64,000 bases of DNA, from positions 160,352-224,351 of the forward strand of contig NW_019091411.1 of NCBI RefSeq assembly GCF_001949145.1. The letters are read 5' to 3'. This document shows, in pieces, positions 33,301 to 48,300 of the stretch. The notes below the pieces were generated by a model. That model worked only from the letters and a program-made list of their open reading frames with translations, ran no database searches and had not been told where the DNA came from. Numbering within the stretch: position 1 is the stretch's first letter; each line of letters opens with the position of its first letter. A program made the translations under genes and the position numbers. This DNA comes from Acanthaster planci. Lineage: Eukaryota > Echinodermata > Asteroidea > Valvatida > Acanthasteridae.

Positions 33301-36300
33301 ATCTCCATTTTACGCAAGTTGTAATGACCTACATGTAAATTCCTAAGCCATATTCCAGTGAAACAAGTTTTACCCCAAATCAGAATTTCCATTTTCAAAA
33401 CAACTGAAATAGACTTGAACAATACTGATAATTTCATATGACAAAAAATCTCTCAAGAAGCTAAAATTCCATTTTATTATTCATTGATCTGTGGCTTTGT
33501 TAGCTGCAACTATTAGTATTGATATGTTTTCATAGCTTTAGTCTATTTCTTAATGTGGTGTTTTTCGTTATTTATTATTTTTTTATACTTGTATGACTTT
33601 GTGTTATTTAACTTTGTACGTTTAAGTCACTTAAAGTTTGGCTCCCAGGCCACGTATAGTGATTTTTGTTTTTGACTGTACAAACAAACAATAAATGACC
33701 TTGAGCAAAAAGACCAAGGACAACAGAGCAAATGGGCCCCAACCAAGGAGCTGATCCCTTTTCTTGCTCACCATTGAGATAGTCTTCAAAGCCAATGGTT
33801 TCATCCCGGCCAAGGAGTGTGTCCAGGCTGGCGTTGGAGCTGGGTAGACAGGGGGCTCTCTGAATCTGATTATTAAGGTTGGACAGAAGGGAAAGACAGA
33901 AGTTAGCATCTCAGCCTGCTGAGTCTGAGGTTTCAGGGTGAAAATAGACATGCCTGGTCACTGGACTGATGGCACCGTGGATCAGATTACTCATTTGACA
34001 TTTCAATGAACAAAATGGAATGAGCATGGTGTTCAGTATTGTTCTGCTTTTCATCGAGCAACCTGCTCAATTTTTAATCTCAACTTCTCACATTCACTTA
34101 CTTCTCTTAGAGTAACCCCGTATGTTACGGGTGGATGAGAAGTATCACAGTAAAGTACCTTGCTTGGGGAAACTAACAACAAAATTCTGCCAGTTTTTCC
34201 AGCTCATTTTTAGAGAGCTTACAGAGTACACAAGTCCAACAATACAACTGGGCGTACATAACCTCCTTCTTTATTGTTTGCTGCTTACTGGTTTATTTTT
34301 CATTGTAAAGTGCTTTGATTTTGTCACAAGCAAATAAGTATCTGTTGGTAGGTACCTGTCTCGCTGCATGTAACTCCATCTGCAGCTTGAGAGGGGCATG
34401 CAGGCCTTGTACTTTCCGCAGCATGTGGAATTCCTGCTGCTGCAACCTGTCCCAATACTGTACAATGAGAGAGAACATTTAGGGGAGGGGGTGATTGTTG
34501 AATGGAAGGGCTGTGATTTTTGCTTGGTTTTTTTTTTTTTTTTTTTTTTTTTGGAGTTGTGATTCATAGAAATACATATGCATGTATGAGTTGTTTTAAC
34601 TTTGAATTTCGAATAGTGAGCTCTGTTCATCATCTGGAGATTACCAACTGTCACAAGTTTCAATTTGTAACTTCATCTGGTGAAAACGGTCTACTTGAGA
34701 AAAATAACAAGCCTGTGCATGATTCAAAATGTTAATAGATGTGTAGATTTTTTTTCAAATCACTTTCTTGCAAATGGTTTTAAATAGCTGCTGTTTGCTA
34801 AAACTGGAAGGCTGGTACTCAAGTGGAATGTACATGTATAGTACACACTTGCACTTGACTTGGCACATTTCCCAAAATTCACGGCATGGAGGAAGTTTCT
34901 TTGTTATGAACTGGCGATTGATTTCTCCCTTATTGGTCTAGGCTAGCATAATAACATTGAGGCACTGAAGGAAAAAAGAGAAAGAAAGAAACTGGCTCAA
35001 ATCCAATAAACTGTGACGCATGCGATTATACAAAAAGTAGGGTTCCACACATGCCGATGAATGTGCGTCCGTTTACAGTAATGCCATAAATTACGGCACA
35101 TCCTGCTAACAAACAGCTCACTCCCATTGTATATGTTGGCAGGGAGTGACAATAACTAACGACCTGCAGTCACCCAGCCTACCTCACAGGTAGTGGCCCT
35201 GGACAAAGGGGAAAGACTCAAGCTGCCAATGAGCGATTGATGTTTACGTGCACAATGCTAGATTTGGCTAATACGTGTACATATGTACCCAGTACAGTGT
35301 ACACATAATTTTTCAAAGTGTCTTGGATTGTTTGATGACATGAGTGACAACTTTCCAATACATGTAGTTGAGATGGCTGAGCAAAAGACACAGCAAACTT
35401 CCATTGCAATTTGAAGGTTCGGATCTACATACTGTACGGTACATCGATACCGCCCTTGGAAGGGAAGGTAGGGGAAGAGCAAAGAGGTAAACAAGAGTGG
35501 ATGTTATATTGTAGCTTATGCTTCACACCAGTCTTCATGCATGTACAGCCCGATCCTTCCAAACATTCTACTGTCGACGTGTTACACGTAACATATCTGT
35601 CATTTTCATTTAAGAACCACAAATTTTCTTCATTTTGTTAGCTCTTAGATTTTGCACTATAGTTCTCTGGGATGACCAAACATTGGAATGTTGGAGCAAG
35701 CACATTCCCTACACAAACGTCCAGGAACAGAGTCAGTGCCCTTCATCTCTGGGGCATATGAACCCCCTTATCAAACATCCTTTTAAATCGATGCCAGCTG
35801 GCAGAGGGAAGCAAGAATTACAAACCTTTTGAGAGGGTGGGAGAGCAGGGGGGGGGAATAAGTTCTCCATACTCTCTGAAAACGCAAGCGGATGATTACT
35901 TCGGCATTTGGACAAAGAGTAAATTGGACATCCTATGGTCGGGCATCCTGATGAAGTCGGTGGGGTTAATGAGGCCTAAGCTACTGAAGTTGCCTCGTTT
36001 CTCTCATAAAGGAAATTAGTCTGCCTTCATGTCGGGGCCAGATATTAATAAATTGGTTTCGTGTTTCTGAGCTGCAGCCTATAGAGGAAATCATGTTATT
36101 CTCCAAACATAACAAGTACAAGATTGCATGCAAGACAAGGCATACTGGGCAGTAGACACTGCCGCGTGTCTGCTGCCTTGAGTCTGCAAACTGACACACG
36201 GGACTAAATCCACCGATTTCAATCAGATTTCACTCACACCCTAAGCTAAGGAGTTAGGATAAGGTTTACACGAGTACACATGGCTATGACATTGCTGTCT

Positions 36301-39300
36301 GCACATTTTACTGTGTGGCAAATAGGAATCCATTTTTTTCTTTCTGTGTCAAGTTACACATGTAACTTGGTGTAAAGAAAGCTAAGCAGTTCAGGCAGGT
36401 AACCTCTTTGGACCAGAGGGGCTTTCCCATCGGGCATGCAACAACGAGAATTCAGGAAACAAAAACAATTGTCAAGTGCTTTGCTTTCACACCATGAAAA
36501 CTTGACACAAACTCCATGTTTCAACTGTTCCGAAACTGATCAAAATCTGGCTTTTGTTTTTACACACATCTGTCACTGGAAGACTGTACCATTTGCTGAC
36601 TTCTATTATTTCTAAAAATAGTATAACCCTGCCGGGTCAGTGAACGTACATGTATTGCACGTGATCGCTATGAACCTCCATGACACATGACTTACATGTA
36701 TGCAACCATTGTGTACATTGAACATGCAACGGGGGGAGGGGACCAGCGCAAATGTGCAGATGCTGTTGCCTTCTTTGACCTGTGCTCCATCTAAAAATTA
36801 GGAGTCACCAGCAAAGCTGTTGCCATTTGCCAATGTGGCAATATTGATGGCCTGGAAAAATATGAGGTAATGCCACATCGTCTGTCGTTACTTTGACTTT
36901 TAGGGCCTACTTCATACGGAAAATCCCACATGGACATACACTGTGAAATGCTCATCGTCAACCCAAATGACATATGGAGGTATTTTTTGCCAGGGAACAT
37001 TTCTTTTCTCCTCTAAACTTCTCTGCTGCATAAAAACCCAGTGGCATCAAGGAAACATAAAGCCATTGTTAATCTCTATGGACTGAGCTCTGCCTTCCTC
37101 AACCCTGTAGAGTCATTCCTAAACCTTCTCCAGCCTTTCAGAGGATCCCTTTCCTCAAAACCCACACCCGATTTTTGCAGCTCTTCAAGTACATGTAGCA
37201 CTTCAAACCATCATGAAATCACCTCTTGGTATGACCATCACAAGATCATCACAAGGCCTCCAGTCTGAATTCAAGTCACAAGTTAGTCAGATGAATTGCA
37301 ACAAAGGCATTTCTTTGTCACTGTTCAACATGTGTCTTGTGACTGGTCACAACTGCAACATTAGAAAGCATTGCACTGTACAGGGTGACTACTGGAGTGG
37401 ATTTTGAAAGAATAAGGACAGTTCCTTTTAAAATGAAAACAATATAAACTGTCCAAGAATTTGAGGTGTTTTGCAAGTTCCTACTTCATGTCACGCTTGG
37501 TCCTCTGAGCCAAGACACCACGGCCAAATGAATTCCCATTTCCTGCTGTGATAAACATCAACTTGTTAATACTGGGGCTAGCATTTAGAGTGTAGTTAAC
37601 GCAAAAAGCATTTGAGTAGTTCACACAAAAAGCATTTGAGACTGATTTTGGAGTCTCGATGGAAAGCTAGAGCCAACAAAAAGCCAGAATTTCACAAGTG
37701 GCCCCAACGGTTAACCCTCCAGTAAGCTTACACATTTCTCCGAGTCTTCCAGAGGATGGGATGATGTCAGGCTCTCCTTGACTGAAGTTGGCCTAGGACA
37801 AAAGAAAACAAAAAAAAAACAAAAACATGAAACATACATTGTACACAACATCAATGGAATGAATCTGGAGACAAACTATCTCATCTGATTGAGTAATGGC
37901 ACTGTTGAACTGCAGTCAGCTTACATACATATCCTAGGTTTATTAATCCAACAGGTGTTCTCCCTGCTGGGTTATGACCTGCATGATGGATGGCCCTTTT
38001 TCATGAGCTACATTACTACCAAGATGAACAAGCTGGTGGGGGGGGTAGGAGAGGTAATCTGTTTAAAACATGACTGCAAAAACAACTCAGTGAGACATCA
38101 CACCCTCAAAGACTCTGGGGAGGGATTTCCTACTAATTTATCATGTGGGGAACATATACAGAAGTTGGGTTAATGACACAGAATAACTGGTCAGAGTTGA
38201 AAAAGATTCCCCCCCCCTTCGGAAATCCTCCATGACACCCGGGGTAGTTACCAAATCATCATAAAAATCTTACTTGACAAAAATATTTGTTACCGTGAAT
38301 GGATTCCTGCTCAAGCAAATATTGTGGAGACACTGCTTTCAAGTTCATATCTCATCGCATGCCAAGCATTCCATGATTTTTTTTTCCCCAAATAAGTTTC
38401 AGACAGTCGGGAAGAAGGTCTGTGTTTTTGGATTGGAAATGGGAACTAAAATCCATTTGCATGGGTTATGTGGGGCTTGAGGGAAGGGAAATAAACATGT
38501 AAGGACCAAAAGTAACAAGTCTACGGCAAAAACAAACAAGGCTAGGAGAAGACACACACACAAACAATTCCAAACACACCAGACCACGCATTTAGTCATG
38601 TACATGTATGTACCATATCACTTAGAACAAATTGAAATTAGGACAAAAGACTGGAATATTATTTTTATTAAAGGGTTAATTGTATCTAAATTAAAAGCAG
38701 TCAACAGGCTGACAGTATTTAAAATTCTAATCGAAATCCAAGTTCAGAATTCTAAACATAACATGTACAATGAATACATGTAACTCAATTAGAAGATACA
38801 AACTTCGGCAAAAGGAACTGTTGGCTGGAATGGAACTAAAAAGACGAAACTACAATGGATGTGAATTTCGAAGAACATGTACAACGTTATCAATGATGAT
38901 AATGAACAACCAGAAAAAGGTAAAAAACACAGCTTAAGCTTAAAAAAGGTGTATTGCAAACATTTATATCATAAAGGCTATTTCAAAATTCTAGCCAGTG
39001 ATTTGCTGTACTTCCATGAACATGTATTGTTACATCTGGATATGAGTCAAGACAAAGTGGCAGGCCTGAATTTTCTGCTTGCTTGTTGAACTTATTATTA
39101 CCCACTGTTTCAAAGAAAACACTGCTTTATTTTTCTTGTCTGATTTTTAAAAAACCCATCAAAATCTAGTTGACAATTTAAATATAATTTCCAAACAGGC
39201 GTCCTCTTTAAGAGTTGACGTTGGAGGGCATGCACATTTCAGCCCATGATAAAATTCAATGACAGTTTCACAATTTTTCTTCACAGTAGTGGTGATCTGT

Positions 39301-42300
39301 GTTGGCAAAATCCCCACGCAAAACACAGACAGTATAGCTAGTCCGTGGAAGCTGACTGTGTGTCAGTACTATGGATCTATCGAGAGCTATAGCCAGTCAT
39401 TGTAGCAAATATTGCTTTGTGGCAGTGCTTTGGAGCATTAAAAAAACACGAAAACCACTCCCAAGACGCAGCACTAGCAGTGTCCCACTTACTTATGAAA
39501 AGTGGCTGGAGATCTGTGATTTTTAAAATTTGAAGTTTGGGCTGGAAAAAAAAAACATGGGGATGGGCTGCTTCATTGAGGAAAAGTATATTATTACTAT
39601 TGTCATTATGAATTATACAGAGTTACATTACATGGGGAATACAATCCAAGAGGGTAAAAAGCAGTGACAAAGTAGAACATCAATTACAATCAGGGTAAAT
39701 ATAGATCTCTGAACATACATATTCAGCCAAGGGTCAGAGAAGGAGACCTACATTTGAAGAATGCATTTAAGTCTGCATGGAAAAACGTTTAGTGACAGTT
39801 TGTGAACTGGGGTTAAAATTGAAGACCTGCATGTACTGGTACATTGGTGTACATGTACAGTGTATGCACATGCACATTTAGAGTGATTGGGAGTGGGGCA
39901 TTGTCGCGTTTGATTGTGGGACTGTTGAAGTGTTGAAATTGAGACTGAATCAGTCAACGAGTTTTGCTGGAGACCATCTTGCAAGTAAACAGGGTGGTTG
40001 GTTTAATAGGGGTAGTGAGTATTACAAAACTAATGCCTTACTATATACCATTCCAAGGACAAACATGTAAAGAGTACAGCTGGTCAGGCAGGACAGATCA
40101 GACCTGAGCACTTCAGAACAGAGAAACCACCACTTGGCAGAGTCAATCAATTTTTTTGGCAGGTAATGACGCACTGGATGGCTTCCACCAAGTCCCTGGT
40201 GCTTCTCCTCCACAGCTGCATCGTATCCCAGTCTCCACCTCCAATCGCCCCTCTGTCCTGCTTATTCCTAAACACGGAACTTTCCCCCTTTTACCCAAAA
40301 GTTATTGGGACAGGGTCCTGCCACCAATAAAATGACAATCATGCCTGTAGGATATTGATTTCAGACCAGACTAAACAATCAAGACTGTGTGATGTCAAAT
40401 CTTTGTCATGTCAATTTCTCTTGCTTTGTTACCTGTTCTAGAGCTTTGGAATATTGAAGACGGAGTATTCCAGGACACAGTACATATATGTTGTAAACCA
40501 CAAAAAAAGAAATTGGAAAAGAAAATGTATTCATACACCACAAGAGAGCTCCCTATCTGCTCTGTCTAATGACACTACAAAGCTGGAACTTATATTTAAC
40601 CACTTGGTGAAAATACAGGTATTACTTTGGCTAAAAGATAATTTTCATTTTTCAAAACGAAAAGATACACGTACCCGGTATACCAGTCTACATGTACTTA
40701 TGATAAACATCCAAACACCTCAACACTGACTCATTTGTGTCATTTGAGCAGTGCCAATGAGATATTCCCTGCTGCATACTCATACATGTACTTTGCAACA
40801 CTCTAACTTCTAAGACACTGCCACAGGGTTACATTTGCTACAACAGGTCACGGCTGTTCGAGTTCAACACAAACCTAGGCAGGCCTCTCAAGACTTAGTG
40901 TATGTGTGGACAAAACAAACGGGAGGTGCTGCTGGAGGTGACTTAGGATACTGCATGCGGCGGTTAAACCCATCAGCCGTCCCTGTGTCTAAACGACCTT
41001 CCCCGCATCTCATTCGGTGAACAACATGCTGACCCATTTAATTCTGCACACGCATTTGAGCCACCGGGAAAGTTGCTTAGCTCTGGGGCATGAAGCATTC
41101 AAGCTCCCATCCATCCCAGCACTTACAGGAAGAAGTTAACCAATAGTACCTGCAGCAGTCAATTTACATTAGGGCTACTCCATCACTTTTTGCCTCTATG
41201 GACTTTCAATGGACCACTTCAAACATGAAGAAATCCTGACAGGCATTCTGTTAGTAATAGTATGTGGAAGGAAATTCATAATTTCCAGTTCATAAAAGAG
41301 CCAAACTTCAACTGTCTCCAGTTCCCGATCAAAGGCTATTTCGTTTGCTCGTGATTTCCCCCTCCCTGGCTTTTAGTACCAATTTAGTTCACATTCAGAG
41401 AGGGCCCATTCAAGGGGAAAGAAAGGAAGAAAAACCTGGTCAGCAATTTTTGCTGCCCAAGTCCATGGGGACCTTGACTTCCCCTTCTGGGGATATGCTA
41501 CACCTGTAATGTGTACCCCAATCACGCACGCATGGTTCCCAGACTTCCTCAGCATTAAACCCTGCTACAACCGTTGCTAAATTTATGTGTGTTTATTCCT
41601 GCACTTGATATTGTTCATCCGGTGCCAGCAGTGCAGGAATTATATTTAAGTGCAGTGATCAGGGCTTCATCCACGTGCGTGAATAGATGTACATACTCGC
41701 AAGACGTATTACACGGGCATGCGGTTCAAGTTCACATGGCGCTATCCTGAGTTAAAGTGATTTACACCCTTCTGCTGATGTCCCGTTCCCAATCACACCC
41801 CCCCCTTTGAGAAAGAACTTTCTCCTTCACATCAGCTCACAGACTGGCTTCCGTCTCCTCTTACATCTTATCACACAATACACCCTTCCGCCCATGTCCC
41901 AACCATACCACCCCCCCTTTGAGAAAGAACTTTCTCCTTCACATCAGCTCACAGACTGGCCTCCGTCTCCTCTCACATCTTATCAAACAATACACCCTTC
42001 CGCCCATGTCCCAACCATACCACCCCCCTGTGAGAATGACCTTTCTCCTTCACATCAGCTCACGGACTGGCCTCCATCTCCTCTTACATGTAAATCTTAT
42101 CGAACAATACACCCTTCCGCCGATATCCCATCCCCAACCATACCCCTTGGAGAATGAACTTCATCCTTCACACCAGCCCACTGACTGGCTCCCATTCTCG
42201 TTTACTTCTTATCTAACAATACAACCTTCTGCTGATGTAAAATTTACAACTCCAATTCCCTTTGAGATTAACTTCGGTTCCTCCCTCACTGCAGTCCATT

Positions 42301-45300
42301 AAATGCCTTCCATCCCCATCTCCCTTTCCAATGTACCACTTATCCAACAATATCATCTTCCGCCCGAAGTCCCATTCACAACCAGCCCTGTGTCCCTTTG
42401 AGAATAACTGTATGATCGTAGATCCCTTTACCCTTATCCAAGGTAACACCTTTCCAGACATGTGCGGTAAGTCTCATTCAAAGCCACACGCCTCGTGAAG
42501 AACACCCCCCCCATCTGCCTCCTGCTACCGGGTAGCTCTGCCTCCATCCATTACACTTCTCCCAATCCAACTTTAATAAGTGAACTTCCCAAGTTTAAGA
42601 CCAGTAAAAAGGGCTAACAGTGTACACAGACTAAATCAGGATATGCATGCCCAATATTTTCTACTACTGGCGCATTTTACGGCAGTCCTCTAAACAAGGG
42701 AATCTGTAAAAAAAAAAAAACATTAACAACATAAACTAAAATGAAGGGTAGAGGACTGCAATCTTGTATTTCTGAGAAAATCAGAGATATTGGATCCCTC
42801 TCCTCAAAGTGGCTCTTTTTTGCAAGAGTGTAGATTTCTCCAACAGCTGCTACTTAACCCACCATATTTGAACAGAAAATAAACGATGAAGCAATCAGGG
42901 TGAGCTTGAATATAACATGAGCCTCAAACCCTCTGAAGTTGTTAGTCCTTTTGCCTGATTATCTGAAGTGAGGGCATTTATCACTGTTGTCTGTGGCAGT
43001 TTGTTTACTGGTCTGAAACCCCCCTCCCTTTCCAGTACAGCCAAAACCCGCCTCCAGCTCAAACCATTTCCCTGTGACTCCCTAATGTGCAGCTCCCTGA
43101 TGTTTCCTATTGATAAGGAACCCAAACATATTCCATCACTTCGCACCCACACACACTCTGAGGTGAGGCCTGACCCACTAGAAGGCCTACTTATTAAACT
43201 CCCTGGCCAACAGTTTTATGTGGCAGGGTTAATAAATTGATTAACAGTTCATAATATTCTTCAACAGGTGTAAATAAATTTGTACCCCAGTGAACTTTTT
43301 TATTAGTGAAAAAAAGCCTGTGTTTGTGACTATCTGTGGAACGCTATTGGCAAATTTGAACTTTGATGGGTCTATGAAACTGCTGACCTACTGAAATCCA
43401 GTATGACAGAAGTATGTCGCCCCTAGCATGGAGGCAGCATTCCATGCCTCTAGGCTGTGACTTCAGAAAATGAACAGAACATGAAAGAACTATGCAAGCT
43501 TAAAAAAAGATGATGTTTGGTCATTCTTTTTTGGGGGAGGGAGGTTATTCCAACTACTATCAAACAGGTTATACTTTTAAAATATTTATGAGAGTACATG
43601 TACAATTATAACAGCGCTCCATCCTCCACACTGAGTCAACAAATGGTCTTGGACAAAAACCCCTCTTTTTCCTTTCTTTTAGTTCATTGAGAATCGTCAA
43701 GCATTTCACAAGCATACTGGTGCTCATATGTTGCTGGGGTGAGGTGGATAATGGCCAAGCAAAACTTGCATTTGGAGTTCTTTGTCACCACTAGCTGTAA
43801 CTGCCACTGCAACCACTTTTATGAGCATGGCACATTTTTAATAGGTGCCATCAAAAGTGTTACTGTTGGCCACCAATAAAAAATGACACATCTCAGGGGA
43901 AACTTGATCAATGCCTCCCCAGGGCAAGTTCCCAAATGCCAATTTAAAACAAATGCGGAGCACAGGATGTGCAAATGAATAAGAGCACAAGCGCTTTAAC
44001 GCTCTTCCTTCCCTCCAATTAGGGAAGGGTACACGGACAGCCCCGGTCTGCACCGGCGTTACCTTGGTTGGGTGGGGCTGGGCAAAGACGAATGGATGAT
44101 ACCCCAAAGAGACTCTTCCCCTCCCCCTCGAGGGATGCTAGGAGGGAAGGGGATACCACATTTAAACGAGATCAACATGTGGGAGGGGGGTGAGGAGAGA
44201 GGAGGCTCTGAGGAATTGTCATTGGTCCCTTCTATCATATGATAATGAGGCTGGCCACCTGAAAAGCCAGTGGCAACTTGACCTTTTGACCCTCGGTTAC
44301 TTGTAAAAGGCAAATGGAAAGAGGGTTATGCAAAAAATGCAATAGTCACGGAAAAGGGCACTATTCCAAGTAGTGCTTCAGACTGACTCATCACCTTTCC
44401 TTTTTTACATTACTGCCCATTAAGGAAATTCCTTCTGCATTAATTTCTATACATGTGCATGGGCCTACATGCACACCAAGTTACAAGCATTATCCGCTTC
44501 AAGCGGAACAAAAGAGGTCGTGTTTGTATTGACGGGTCCTTTTGGTACAACTCACCACACAGGTGCGCAAGTATATGTGCATCTTGACGCACAGCAAGCT
44601 GAATATATGCAACAAATTTACTCCAGAAAGTATGGTCTTTGCATACACACAGAACGCGTGCAAGAACCCACTTGTAACCACCTGTCTTTTGTCGATTGGG
44701 GGATGCACTTCAGCTCGAGGCGTACAACTGTGGCCAGTTTTACATGATTCACACCCTTCCAAATGGCCCATGCACCTCACCACACCCGACAGCAATCTTC
44801 TCTGCCATCAACTCAACCTATCGCCCTCTACTGTTTACAAATATAATTTTCACATTTCCCCTTGCACCTTCAACAAGCTCAGTTTCTCGGGCAGACTGGT
44901 AAACATCCGACAAGAACCCCTACTGTGTTCCCCACTTCAAAAATGAATATCCCAGGGGAAATTTCTTTTCTAGTTTGTATCCTCGCACAAAGGACAAAAC
45001 AGATGCCTTGCTGCGCCTGACCCATCCCATCAGGTTTTATAAGTATGTCTATCTCTCATCACCTGTCTCCAAAAAATGAGCCAAACTCAAACAACACGTT
45101 ACTCACAACTTCAACAATCTGTAACACTGGGCACGTACTGCCTCAAGATCCCACCCTCAACTGAACCCAATCCTCTCACAAATTTTGCTTGATGTTTCTC
45201 TCATCTCCTGGATCTTTCCTGTGACACTCCCTGTTCTTATTGTCACTGACAATCTCTATCTTCCCTCCTGCCAGCTACCACTTGTCTCAAGTACTTCCTC

Positions 45301-48300
45301 TGAGAAAAAAAAGGAGGTTAGATCAACACAGACGAGGAACATGCAGTTCTCATAAACACTAACCTATCCTCCCCAATACCATAGGGTCAAGACAGGTGGA
45401 GATACAGGATAAAAACATAAATGACATATTTGGTTTAAACAAACCAAACAAACAATGTGCCAGATGAATGACAAGAGACATGAATGGTCAAACATTGCAA
45501 CCATTTGTTTACAAAGCATAGTCACTTCTCACTTCAAGTCTATTTAAAAATGACAACTTTAATGTATTTCTATCACTTACTTGTGCTGAAAAGAGTACAG
45601 AGGGTACTTGAATCTTTAACTCTGTAGCTTTTGTCGAAACTTGAAAGACTTGAATTCCAACGCTGAATCTTTTAATTCCTCTTTTTATTGACGATTTCAA
45701 TAACGCTGAGTCAAGTATTCAGACTCACACAAAGCAACCAGATAGCCAAGTTGCATTCTCTGAAGCCTTCCTCATAATAAAAACACAAGATCTCTGGTTT
45801 GGACGAGGGAAATGGACTAGGCTTGATGAGACCACCAATGTTCTGACCACGACACTGGTACTGCCACTCTATCATACCATTTTCTCAGCATCTTGGGGTG
45901 TTAGGTCAAAAGGTACTGAACCCAATTCATGTCATATGGGTGATCGTGAAAAGACTTAAAGCACCAAATGACAAAACTAGCAATGCAGACATATCAAACG
46001 ATAGTCAGGATTTTTTCGTTCATTTGTCCGTTTTTCTTTCAAACCATTCAAACACAGAGCAGTAATTAAAAATGGGGTTCACTGTTGATTTATTTTGCCT
46101 TAATGAGAAACTTGAACAAGTTGTGATCAGAGCCTCCAGAAATCCACTGCACCCTACCAACCAAGCAATCCAGCCCAAGTGTATATTGATAGTCTCTCAG
46201 TCTTACCCCCTTTCTTAAATACCAATGAGTAATCCACTCATCCAAATCCCTTCTTTGTTGATACCCTATTTGCAAATTTGTGAACCCTCAGCAATGTCAT
46301 TGTAATAACTAGTCACTCAACATCAATCATCCACTGCCTTCACCATCCTTGTCCACTCCTCCACAACAAAACACCTCCTTACACCCCTCCCTTTGATCCT
46401 TGCACCATCTCAGGGTCAAAACAAAGCCAATGGCCCTACTGATGCCCCCCCCCCATGGTGACAAACTCAAGGACCTTCCACAATCCCTGCTGATGAGACA
46501 AGCTCCACAAACCTGTCACCAACCGGGCCAGTATGAACTGTGGGCTAAGAAACCAAGACATCTGGGCTGCTTGTCCCTGGACCATTTTTGCCTCCTGTCA
46601 TGACATAATGCAACCTGCACTGCGTTTAATAATTTCTGACACATCTTGATGACACAGGATGTCCAGGTAACTTGTTAGGGCTGAACTGTGACCAGAGTGA
46701 TGATGGTTGGGTACTTAAGACCCAGTAGAGGTGGGGGGAAGAAAAGATGTCTTACTCATAAACCGTGAATTGATGGAGCAGATTACAAAGTTGAAGTATC
46801 AATGCATTATCAACTGAACTGCTGCATTATCATTACTGCAGATGTTTACCGGAGAAGGATATGCCTTCCACAACATTCATTGTGCAGCATATTGGCATCT
46901 TTTGGAAGCATTCTTCTAGCACACATATGCATGGTTGTTGTGTAACAGAGATCTGACATGACCAAGACATGATTCATTCCTTACTGTCATTTAGTACAAT
47001 GCTATTTTTGACACCCCCTCTTTCTTTACTATAATCAAGGTTGTTCCTAACCAGGTGTGGTTTCAAATTAAAGTTTCACAAAAGGAAAAGGCACACCCAA
47101 TCAAGTGTTGTATTGTATGCACACAGCTAAGAGTAGGTGCAGCACAAGTGAGGCATGCAGGATATCAGCCCATTCGTCAAAGGATGCGTACAGAGAAAAC
47201 AAGGAGATGGAGGTGATCCATCAAGATGTCAATCAGTCCGGCCAATGGACTCTTTGCAATCAAGTAAAGGTGTGCAGAATACTAACATTTTCAGTCTGCG
47301 TGACATGCTGGTACGTTTACTTCAAGTACATGTAGAAATGCAACCCAATGTCATATTTCGAGAAATTCCCATTCTGTATTTACATAGACCATTTTTACAA
47401 CTCCAGCCTTCTGCATTGTTTTGGTTTTACCTCTAGGATCACTGCTGGAACCCAATTCAAATCTCTCCCAAACTTTGGCCCATTGCCAAACATTCAAATC
47501 TTTTATCCAGAGGTATGTAACTATGGGAGGAATGCCTGGAGGGGAACACACCCTCTAGCTCGTGGCCTGTGCCTCCCTCCAAGTGTGCCCCCCCCTCAGA
47601 ATTAGAGAAGGAACAGTGAGAGTTCAACTTGGTCAGTGACTGAAACCACTGAATGCCCCTCTTAAGAAAATGAGGGAGCTGAAGTACCCTTTGTGCAAAT
47701 AAAATACAATAAAATGTTAAGACTTTTCAGGGCTTTTGACAGTTTTTCTCACAACTTACATGTATGAGCATGCCTATCATCTGAATCTTGGACTTACATT
47801 TTTGCACACTGAGTACAGTAAAAGGTCACAAAGCCTCAATTTTCAGACGTCTCTAACTTTCCACAATCTTAGAGTCAAACATCCTTAAATCTACCAATCC
47901 TGAGAATTGCACCCCCAGTTATCCAATGGACTCTAAATCTGTAGCTTATGGAAATTATTTTATGCATAACAACCATCTACATGTACATGTGTGTACATGC
48001 CTCCACACTTGAGTCTTCATGGGTGGCAACGCAAACACGTGTCAAGGATGTGCCCTCACGCATGACTCTTCACGTGAGTTAGGTCCCATGGGCACCAACT
48101 AGCCGACATCACACACACCGAATGACTCCCTCAGCATCAAGAATGAACCCAGAACAGCCGCTTTGCGTTCTCTGAGCCTCTACTGTAGACCACATTTCAT
48201 TGTTCGTATTGGAACAGGCCAAGAAGTGCTGGCAAAAATCGGCACCAGCAGCTATCATACATTTGCAACAACTCATGGAAGCCTCGGGGGAAAAAAGCTG

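Larger units (their letters stand above)
27385..33771 (-). other. POMP intron 4 (6.4 kb)
   Basis: Largely AT-rich. It contains a CpG cluster with a good plus-strand donor (27779-27954) and a fold-back repeat (31232-31768). No other exon recognised. Confidence 0.8.

Noticed and set aside
37712-38172. TTAACCCT ... GGGTTAA pair as another TTAA element
   Set aside because: The interval would contain POMP coding exon 2, and the inverted match is limited to a few bases, so it is a chance pair.
41807-42302. Overlapping 116- and 127-codon frames with repeating sequence, like a repeat protein
   Set aside because: Produced by the minisatellite. Unit lengths are not multiples of three, and the same repeat is read in shifting frames.
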